Assembly (NCBI GenBank): GCA_900759335.1
Contig: CAAEUX010000091.1
Coordinates: 1 to 18,055, forward strand
Direction: 5' to 3'
Length of the DNA stretch: 18,055 nucleotides
DNA from: an uncultured Collinsella sp.
GTDB taxonomy: Bacteria; Actinomycetota; Coriobacteriia; Coriobacteriales; Coriobacteriaceae
Made by a program: the position numbers and the translations under genes. Positions 12,689 through 18,055 of this stretch are shown here, piece by piece (positions within the stretch are counted from its first letter, which is position 1; every line of letters starts with the position of its first letter). The notes beneath the pieces are model-generated. The model ran no database searches and was not told the DNA's origin. It saw nothing but the letters and a program-made list of their open reading frames with translations.

Positions 12689-13885
12689 ATGAGTCAGGCA
12701 AGGCAAGACGGCATCACGCTCAGGCAGTGGCTCCCACTCGTCGGGCTCACCTGCTGTGCGTTCGTGTTCAACACGTCGGAGTTTATGCCCATCGGCCTTT
12801 TGACTGATATCGCCGCGTCGTTCTCGCTCACCGAGGCCCAGGCGGGCATCATGATCTCGGTCTATGCCTGGGGCGTCATGCTGCTGTCGTTGCCGCTCAT
12901 GGTGTTCGCTTCGCGTTTCGAGTTTAAGCGGATGCTGCTGGGCGTGCTTGCCGTGTTCTCGCTCGGTCAGTTCCTGTCCGCTGTGGCGCCGACCTATCCC
13001 ATCCTGGTCTGCGCGCGCCTGGTGGTCGCTTGCGCACATGCCGTGTTCTGGTCAGTCGCCTCGATTATGGCCTCGCGCCTGGTCGACACTCGCCACGGCG
13101 CGCTCGCCATCAGCATGATCGCTACGGGCTCGTCCATCGCGCAGATCTTTGGCCTGCCTCTCGGTCGCGCCATTGGCTTGGCCGTGGGCTGGCGCATGAC
13201 GTTTGCCGTGGTCGGGGGCCTCTCAGCCATCGCGGCCGTCTACCAGGCAGCGGTGTTCCCGGCCATGCCGGCGGGTGAGCGCTTTACCGTCAAACAGCTG
13301 CCCGAGCTGCTCAAGAACCCGCTCCTCATCGCGCTCTACGCAGTCACGGTCTTCATGGCGACCGGCTATTACGCAAGCTACAGCTATATCGAGCCTTTCC
13401 TGGCTCAGGTTGCCCATGTCGACGCAAGCGCTATCACCATGACGCTGACGGCGTTCGGCTGCTCCGGTCTGCTCGGAAGCTGGCTGTTCGGCCGCCTGTT
13501 CGATGGGCATCGCTTCCCGTTCTTGGCTATCACGCTCTCCGGCGTGCCGGTGGCCCTGCTGCTCATGGGGCCGGCCGCATCGTCGCTCGTGACAGTGCTT
13601 GCCGTCTGCGCACTGTGGGGTTGCTGCGCCACGGCCTTTAACGTGGCGTTTCAGGCCGAGCTCATCAAGCACACGCCGGCAGATTCGTCGGCCGTCGCCA
13701 TGTCGATCTTCTCGGGCCTGTTCAATCTGGGCATTGGCACGGGTACCGCGATCGGCGGAGCCGTGGTTTCGGGTCCCGGTATCGCCTGGATCGGCTGCGC
13801 GGGTGGCGCAATCGCCGCCGTGGGTGTCATCCTCGCCATCACGGTAATGTTCCCGGCCATTCGCCGCGCAAAGCCCGTTGCCTAA
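12689..13885 (+). CDS. sotB: MFS transporter, SotB-like sugar efflux family (DHA1)
   Basis: Twelve-helix major facilitator antiporter of 398 residues, within the usual length of about 400. From memory it matches E. coli SotB (YdeA) segment by segment: AFVFNTSEFMPIGLL in helix 1, then SVYAWGVMLLSLP, AHAVFWSVAS, GLPLGRAIGLAVGWRMTF, YSYIEPFLAQ and FSGLFNLGIGTG. SotB exports arabinose and other sugars, probably as detoxification. Related proteins export nucleosides or drugs, so the substrate is inferred only. The ATG at 12689 is chosen because GGAG lies nine bases upstream. A TTG at 12674 and ATG at 12680 are in frame but badly placed relative to it. It is a single gene with its own TATAAT promoter, ended by copy 2 of the palindromic repeat. 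Confidence 0.85.
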   Translation: MSQARQDGITLRQWLPLVGLTCCAFVFNTSEFMPIGLLTDIAASFSLTEAQAGIMISVYAWGVMLLSLPLMVFASRFEFKRMLLGVLAVFSLGQFLSAVAPTYPILVCARLVVACAHAVFWSVASIMASRLVDTRHGALAISMIATGSSIAQIFGLPLGRAIGLAVGWRMTFAVVGGLSAIAAVYQAAVFPAMPAGERFTVKQLPELLKNPLLIALYAVTVFMATGYYASYSYIEPFLAQVAHVDASAITMTLTAFGCSGLLGSWLFGRLFDGHRFPFLAITLSGVPVALLLMGPAASSLVTVLAVCALWGCCATAFNVAFQAELIKHTPADSSAVAMSIFSGLFNLGIGTGTAIGGAVVSGPGIAWIGCAGGAIAAVGVILAITVMFPAIRRAKPVA

Positions 13886-13900
13886 TCACGTTTCCTCATC

Positions 13901-13967
13901 AGTTGCGGTGGAATAGTTCCTGTTTAAGGCCTCTGAAGGCCCAAGCAGGAACTATTCCACCGCAACT
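13901..13967 (+). repeat. Dispersed palindromic repeat, copy 2 (terminator-like)
   Basis: Perfect 22-bp inverted repeat: left arm 13901-13922 (core TTGCGGTGGAATAGTTCCT) and right arm 13946-13967. The 23-base loop contains an inner GGCCT/AGGCC stem (13928-13932 with 13937-13941). It begins 15 bases after the MFS stop and is followed by TATTTTG, so it can act as terminator. The outer arms match copy 1 at 9769-9831 except for one base, while the loop is unrelated. Confidence 0.9.
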
Positions 13968-13997
13968 TATTTTGGGGGAGGGGATGCGCGGCGGGCA

Positions 13998-14003
13998 TAC
14001 AAT
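13998..14003 (+). promoter_or_regulatory. Possible -10 element for the GH13 gene
   Basis: TACAAT lies 36 bases before the ATG. No acceptable -35 exists at 16-18 bases upstream (G-rich there), so it would need an activator or an alternative sigma factor, or be spurious. Confidence 0.3.
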
Positions 14004-14038
14004 GGATGTCGTTGTGTTGAGCTTACCGGGAGGTTGCT

Positions 14039-15415
14039 ATGTGGGCATACGAGACGACGTTCTATCAGATCTATCCGCTGGGCTTTTGCGGAGCTCCGCG
14101 CGAAAACGCCGCGCCCGTTGCCGAAGAAGAGCTCGCCCAGGCCGCCGATGCCACAGCTAGCCCCGATGCTCCTATCATGAAGATCGCCCAATGGGCCGAC
14201 TACCTGCAAAAACTCGGTATTGGCGCTGTGCTGATCAATCCGCCGCTCGAGTCTGATAGCCACGGCTACGATACGCGCAGCCTGCGCCATATCGACCGCC
14301 GCCTGGGTGGGGACGCCGATTTTGCTGCCGTATGCGAGACACTGCACGCCCATGGCATCCGCGTGGTGCTCGATGCTGTCTTCAACCACGTCGGTCGCGG
14401 CTTTTGGGCCTTCCGCGATGTGCAGGAGCGCAAGTGGGATTCGCCCTACAAGGACTGGTTCCACATCAGCTTCGACGGCGACTCGTGCTACGGCGACGGC
14501 TTTTGGTACGAGGGCTGGGAGGGCCATTTTGAGCTTGTGAAGCTCAACCTGCAAAACCCCGCCGTGGTCGATTACCTGCTTGAGTCTGTGCGCCGTTGGG
14601 CAGAGGTCTTTGGTGTCGACGGCCTGCGCTTGGACGTCGCCTATATGCTCGACCGCGACTTCATGCGCCGCCTGCACGCCTTTACCCGTGAGCTCAAGCC
14701 CGACTTTGTGCTGATTGGTGAGACGCTCCACGGCGACTACAACCAGATCGTCAACGACGAGATGCTCGACTCCTGTACCAACTACGAGTGCTACAAGGGC
14801 CTGTACTCCAGCTTTAACTCGGTCAACATGTTCGAGATTGCCCACTCGCTGCATCGCCAGTTTGGCGGTGACCCGTGGTGCATTTATCGCGGCAAGCATC
14901 TGCTGTCGTTTGTCGACAACCACGACGTGCCGCGCCTGTCGAGCATCCTGACGGACAAGTCCTACCTGCGCCCTGCCTACGGCATGCTCTTTGGTATGCC
15001 GGGCATTCCATGCGTCTACTACGGCAGCGAGTGGGGGATTACTGGCGAAAAGGGCGGCCCCGATGGCGATTGGGCGCTACGTCCTGCGCTTGACACCCCG
15101 GCACCTAACGAGCTGACGGCATTTGTCACGCAGCTTGCGCACCTACGCTCGGCAAACGACGCAGCAGCCCGTGCCCTCAACTACGGCGCTTACCGCAACG
15201 TGGTGATCCAGAACAAGCAGCTGCTGTTCGAGCGCGCCTGCGATGACGCGACGGTGCTCGTGGCGGTCAACGCCGTGAACGAGCCCTATACCTTTGGAGC
15301 CGGCGAGCTCAACGGCTCCTTCGTCGACCTGCTTGCCGACGATGCGCCCACGGTCGAGCTGACGGGTACCCTTGAGCTTGCACCCTACGAGGTGCGCTAT
15401 CTGCTGAGGGCCTAG
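14039..15415 (+). CDS. GH13 alpha-amylase-family glycosidase (cyclomaltodextrinase-like)
   Basis: Intracellular alpha-glucan hydrolase of 458 residues with no signal peptide. The four GH13 regions are all present: I DAVFNH (112-117), II GLRLDV with the nucleophile Asp199, III IGETLHG with the acid/base Glu228, and IV FVDNHD (291-296). WEGHFELVKLNLQNPAVVDYLL (around 160-181) is the segment typical of maltogenic amylases, neopullulanases and cyclomaltodextrinases, so short alpha-1,4-glucans or cyclodextrins are likely substrates. It lacks the extra N-terminal beta domain of classical neopullulanases and is shorter than them. A small C-terminal beta domain ends at EVRYLLRA. The ATG at 14039 has GGGAGG five bases upstream. 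The DNA glycosylase gene follows 3 bases after the stop. Confidence 0.92.
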   Translation: MWAYETTFYQIYPLGFCGAPRENAAPVAEEELAQAADATASPDAPIMKIAQWADYLQKLGIGAVLINPPLESDSHGYDTRSLRHIDRRLGGDADFAAVCETLHAHGIRVVLDAVFNHVGRGFWAFRDVQERKWDSPYKDWFHISFDGDSCYGDGFWYEGWEGHFELVKLNLQNPAVVDYLLESVRRWAEVFGVDGLRLDVAYMLDRDFMRRLHAFTRELKPDFVLIGETLHGDYNQIVNDEMLDSCTNYECYKGLYSSFNSVNMFEIAHSLHRQFGGDPWCIYRGKHLLSFVDNHDVPRLSSILTDKSYLRPAYGMLFGMPGIPCVYYGSEWGITGEKGGPDGDWALRPALDTPAPNELTAFVTQLAHLRSANDAAARALNYGAYRNVVIQNKQLLFERACDDATVLVAVNAVNEPYTFGAGELNGSFVDLLADDAPTVELTGTLELAPYEVRYLLRA

Positions 15416-15418
15416 CTC

Positions 15419-15982
15419 GTGGCCGCGTCTGACGAGGGCTATCAGCATATTGAGCATGGGTTTGAACCCGTGTTTGACGAGCGCTCGCGCGTTTTGGTGT
15501 TGGGGTCGTTTCCTTCGGTGCTCTCGCGTGCCAATGCCTTCTACTATGGCAATCCGCAGAACCGCTTTTGGCGCGTGATGGCCGCGTGCCTCGGTATGCC
15601 TGTGCCGCCCAACGAGGGCGATCCTTTGGCAAGCGGTGAGCCCGCGACGCTCGATGCCTCCATTGCCGCCAAGCGGGCCATGCTGCTGAACGGCGGCGTG
15701 GCCCTGTGGGATGTGATCGAGAGCTGTGACATCAAGGGCTCGAGTGACGCGAGCATCAAAAACGTCGTTCCGGCGCATGCCGAGCGTATTACCGGTGCAG
15801 CTCCTATCGAGGTCGTTGTCTGTAACGGCGGCACGGCAGGGCGGCTCTACAAGCACTACCTGCAAGAGCGCACGGGGCTGCCGGCCATCGTTCTGCCGTC
15901 GACAAGTCCCGCCAATGCGGCATGGCGCCTGGAACGCCTTGTCGAGCGCTGGCGCGAGGCCGTTGACTGGGCAGCTCTCTAA
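15419..15982 (+). CDS. DNA-deoxyinosine (hypoxanthine) glycosylase, UDG superfamily family 6-like
   Basis: Base-excision repair enzyme that should remove hypoxanthine (deaminated adenine) from DNA. The 187-residue product has VLVLGSFPSVLSRANAFYYGNPQNRFW (25-51). Here GSFPS replaces the GxDPY motif 1 of classical uracil glycosylases, and N45 in YGNPQN is in the place of the family-6 catalytic Asn (by analogy). Motif 2 is LPSTSPANAAW near residue 160. The GTG at 15419 is the only reasonable start, with GAGGG about nine bases upstream. It begins 3 bases after the GH13 stop, so it is probably translated by coupling. A carbohydrate enzyme and a repair enzyme make an odd operon. It converges with the next gene with one base between the stops. 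Confidence 0.85.
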   Translation: MAASDEGYQHIEHGFEPVFDERSRVLVLGSFPSVLSRANAFYYGNPQNRFWRVMAACLGMPVPPNEGDPLASGEPATLDASIAAKRAMLLNGGVALWDVIESCDIKGSSDASIKNVVPAHAERITGAAPIEVVVCNGGTAGRLYKHYLQERTGLPAIVLPSTSPANAAWRLERLVERWREAVDWAAL

Positions 15983-15983
15983 T

Positions 15984-16643
15984 TTAGATACTTGATTGAG
16001 CATGGGTGCCGAGGCATTTCATGATGGCATGCCAGATCGGTGCGGGCAGCGCGGGCTTGACGCGCACCATGCCGTCGGCATCGACGCTACCGGCATTGCC
16101 ACCGCCAAGCAGCTGCGCATGCTCAATGGAGCAGCCCATGCGCACGGCGCCCACAAGCTTATCCATCGCTTCCGAAAATGGTCGGCGCAAGAGGCCCATG
16201 CGTGGGGAATGACGAAGCGCCGCAATGCCGCCGCCGGCACAGATGACAACGCCGTCGCACCATGGCAGGTCACGTAGAATACATGCCCGGTACAGGCGGT
16301 CGAGGACTTCGTCCGTCTGCTTGGCGTTGTTGGACAGGGCCTGGACGACGACATAGACGCGTGTTTCTGTATTCCCAAGGCGATCGAGTATCTGCTCGAC
16401 AGCGATCATAGCCTCATCATCAAATACATCATCAACAGCTAGCACCATTCCATCGACTGCACCGGCATCATCCGCCTCCAAATCGACCAGGCGGGGGAGC
16501 GCGGTGCCAGAAAGCTGAGCATAGGCGGCGATGGCATCCTGCAGGTCCCAGAGCAAAAACTCAAGATCGGCGCTATTGGGAATGCTGATATACGCAATGG
16601 TTTGCAACGTTTTTGGTACATCGCCGCGTGCGGTCGTCTCCAT
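15984..16643 (-). CDS. Uncharacterised protein, possibly flavodoxin-like fold
   Basis: I do not recognise this 219-residue protein with certainty. It shows alternating strands and helices: TIAYISIPNS, DGMVLAVDDV, TRVYVVVQAL and CDGVVICAGGGI read as the buried parallel strands of a three-layer alpha/beta fold. The segment SPRMGLLRRPFSEAMDKLVGAV recalls flavodoxin-like or NAD(P)H-FMN-reductase-type proteins, but no diagnostic flavin-binding motif is evident. There is no signal peptide or membrane helix. Cysteines occur singly, not as an iron-sulphur cluster motif. The ATG at 16643 has AGGAGG four bases upstream, so the gene is well supported. It is a single gene, divergent from the aminotransferase and tail to tail with the DNA glycosylase. 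Confidence 0.75.
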   Translation of the reverse strand: METTARGDVPKTLQTIAYISIPNSADLEFLLWDLQDAIAAYAQLSGTALPRLVDLEADDAGAVDGMVLAVDDVFDDEAMIAVEQILDRLGNTETRVYVVVQALSNNAKQTDEVLDRLYRACILRDLPWCDGVVICAGGGIAALRHSPRMGLLRRPFSEAMDKLVGAVRMGCSIEHAQLLGGGNAGSVDADGMVRVKPALPAPIWHAIMKCLGTHAQSSI

Positions 16644-16736
16644 GCCGCCTCCTTTCCGGTTGGTTTCCGTTTAGGTTACACCGTCTGGTGGCGCTCCGCC
16701 GCGCTATCCTAGTGCAACCCTTACGAAAGGAACGCC
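16644..16736. promoter_or_regulatory. Divergent promoter gap
   Basis: These 93 bases must hold both start signals for the leftward unknown gene and the rightward aminotransferase. TATCCTA (16705-16711) is a possible -10 rightward, and its complement TAGGAT is a possible -10 leftward. Neither has a good -35. Ribosome sites at both ends are clear. Confidence 0.35.
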
Positions 16737-17873
16737 ATGCGTCTGCCCATGAATACCTCGCTTGCCACGCTCAAGCCCTCCGGCATCCGCCGGATCAACG
16801 CACTCGCCGCCCAGCATCCGGGATGCATTGCGCTTGCGCTCGGCGAGCCCGATTTTCCCACGCCCGACGTGATTAGCGCCGAGGTGACGGCCTCGCTCGA
16901 CCGCGGCGACACGCACTATCCGCCCAACAACGGCCGTCCCGCCCTGCGCGAGGCGTTGTCTGCCTACATGGGGGATGCGGGCCTTACGTTTTCGGCCGAC
17001 GAGGTCATCCTGACCGACGGCGCGACCGAGGCCCTGTCGGCAACATTCATGGCTATGCTCAACCCCGGCGACGAGGTCATTATCCCCACGCCGGCCTTTG
17101 GCCTGTACGAGAGCATTGTCGTGGCCAATCACGCCAAAGCGGTCTTTTTGGATACGGAGCCTGCGCAATTCCAGATTGATGAGGGGGCGCTTCGTGCTTG
17201 CGTGACGCCGGCGACCAAGGCCATCGTCATCTGCACGCCCAACAACCCCACGGGCTGCATCCTCAACGCGGCGTCGCTCGACGCCGTGGCGCGCGTGGCG
17301 GAGCAGGCGGGCATCTACGTGGTCTGCGACGACGTATACAACCGCCTAGTCTATGTGGATGGCTATGAGCGCTTCGCCCAGCGCCACCCGGAGCTGCGTG
17401 AGCAGACCGTAATTATCGAGAGCTTCTCCAAGCCCTGGGCCATGACCGGCTGGCGCTTGGGTTGGCTCGCAGCCGCAGCCCCCGTCATCGCCGAGATCGC
17501 AAAGGCCCACCAATACCTAGTATCGAGCGCCGTTTCCTTCGAGATGGACGCCGCAGCCCGAGCCCTCACCGTCGACCCCACCCCCATGCTCGAAGTCTAC
17601 CGAGCCCGCCGCAAACGCGTGCTCGCAGCCTTAGACGCCATGGGCCTCGACGTAGTTGAACCGGCGGGAGCCTTCTATACCTTCCCGAGCATCAAACAAT
17701 TCGGCCTAACCAGCGAAGCCTTCTGCATCAAAGCCATCAAAGAAGCAAACGTAGCCCTAGTCCCGGGCGACTGTTTCGGCACCGAAGGCCACATCCGCCT
17801 AAGCTACTGCGTCTCCGACCAAAATCTGGACGAAGGCCTAAATCGCCTGTCCACCTTCATTTCAACCTTATAG
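16737..17873 (+). CDS. PLP-dependent class I/II aminotransferase
   Basis: Fold-type I aminotransferase of 378 residues, typical of the aspartate/aromatic/alanine group. Visible PLP features: LALGEPDFPTPD (33-44), HYPPNNGRPALREA (60-73, substrate/PLP entry segment), GATEAL (95-100), CTPNNPTG with Asn170 (166-173), DDVY (198-201) and SFSKPWAMTGWRLGW with the internal-aldimine Lys232. A C-terminal HIRLSY holds the Arg that binds the substrate carboxylate. The amino acid used cannot be fixed. The ATG at 16737 follows GAAAGGA at good spacing. Codon choice changes inside the gene: up to about 17450 G/C-ending codons dominate (GCG, GAG, CTG), and after about 17500 GAA, GCA, CTA, GTA and AAA become frequent. 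This suggests a recombinant 3' end. Confidence 0.92.
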   Translation: MRLPMNTSLATLKPSGIRRINALAAQHPGCIALALGEPDFPTPDVISAEVTASLDRGDTHYPPNNGRPALREALSAYMGDAGLTFSADEVILTDGATEALSATFMAMLNPGDEVIIPTPAFGLYESIVVANHAKAVFLDTEPAQFQIDEGALRACVTPATKAIVICTPNNPTGCILNAASLDAVARVAEQAGIYVVCDDVYNRLVYVDGYERFAQRHPELREQTVIIESFSKPWAMTGWRLGWLAAAAPVIAEIAKAHQYLVSSAVSFEMDAAARALTVDPTPMLEVYRARRKRVLAALDAMGLDVVEPAGAFYTFPSIKQFGLTSEAFCIKAIKEANVALVPGDCFGTEGHIRLSYCVSDQNLDEGLNRLSTFISTL

Positions 17874-17971
17874 CCCAACGGGACGCAACACATCAGCCCA
17901 CCGACTTAAGGATTGTGAGCGGGGCGCGTCGGTCAACGAACAACCGGGCTGCCCAAAGTCAAGGCAGGCAC

Positions 17972-18000
17972 GCGCCGCCGAAGGCCAGGCGCAAGGTTTT
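17972..18000 (+). terminator. Weak terminator-like hairpin after the aminotransferase
   Basis: GCGCC (17972-17976) and GCC (17977-17979) pair with GGC (17983-17985) and GGCGC (17988-17992), with a two-base bulge, followed by AAGGTTTT. It lies 98 bases past the stop. Nothing else recognisable is seen between 17874 and 17971. Confidence 0.4.
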
Positions 18001-18010
18001 CGTAGATTCC

Positions 18011-18046
18011 GCACGAGCCGAAGAGCACTTAATGTGCTCTTCGTGC
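18011..18046. repeat. Bulged inverted repeat at the window edge
   Basis: GCACGA (18011-18016) and AGAGCAC (18022-18028) together pair with the uninterrupted GTGCTCTTCGTGC (18034-18046) around a TTAAT loop, leaving a five-base bulge on the left arm. That is 13 bp of perfect pairing. No T run follows within the window. It may belong to a structured element or a terminator continuing beyond 18055. Confidence 0.5.
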
Positions 18047-18055
18047 GAGCCAGGA

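Noticed and set aside
13967..14923. Minus-strand open frame (318 codons) opposite the GH13 gene
   Set aside because: It is antisense to a gene with all four GH13 regions and has no family similarity.
15143..16003. Minus-strand open frame (286 codons) opposite the GH13 end and the glycosylase
   Set aside because: It overlaps two real plus-strand genes and is repetitive in Arg and His. It is not supported.

Overview
The window looks like chromosomal DNA from a high-GC member of the Coriobacteriia, most likely a gut Collinsella. This is an inference from base composition, GTG starts, strong Shine-Dalgarno sites, an LAATG-type sorting signal and gene content. It was not tested by a database search. 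I see no rRNA, tRNA, CRISPR array, insertion sequence or phage gene. The content is mostly core metabolism and transport.

Layout. On the minus strand from 163 to 8596, read right to left, lie: a glucose-family PTS EIIA protein (8033-8596), asparaginyl-tRNA synthetase (6448-7851), a WYL-type regulator (5401-6189), a three-gene ABC transporter of the TrpX/TrpY/TrpZ type (binding lipoprotein 4260-5240, permease 3133-4056, ATPase 2346-3140), and a wall-anchored UshA-like 5'-nucleotidase (163-2187). Most of these units are separated by clear hairpin terminators. On the plus strand from 8840 lie: an alpha/beta-hydrolase (8840-9739), a fused FeoA-FeoB ferrous iron transporter (10212-12572), a SotB-like MFS exporter (12689-13885), a GH13 alpha-amylase-family enzyme (14039-15415) and a family-6-like hypoxanthine-DNA glycosylase 3 bases after it (15419-15982). 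A minus-strand protein of unknown function (15984-16643) meets the glycosylase tail to tail. A PLP aminotransferase (16737-17873) is transcribed divergently from the unknown gene.

How genes work together. The binding protein, permease and ATPase form one importer, with a hairpin between the first two genes that may set their ratio. FeoAB imports Fe(II) and has GGTTAGCC repeats resembling DtxR/IdeR half-sites just after its predicted promoter. The nucleotidase would release phosphate and nucleosides at the cell surface. The EIIA protein, MFS exporter and GH13 enzyme all concern carbohydrate handling but are separate transcription units.

Most unusual part. The 472-base gene-free stretch 9740-10211 holds two kinds of structured repeat. 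The first is a 19-bp-arm palindrome whose arms recur nearly identically after the MFS gene at 13901-13967. The second is a tandem array with an exact 62-base period, in which each full unit is a 15-bp-arm, 16-nt-loop hairpin. Arm sequence differs between units while pairing is kept. This array in front of feoAB is the best candidate here for something undescribed. A second candidate is the nested inverted and direct repeat at 6307-6369 upstream of the WYL regulator.
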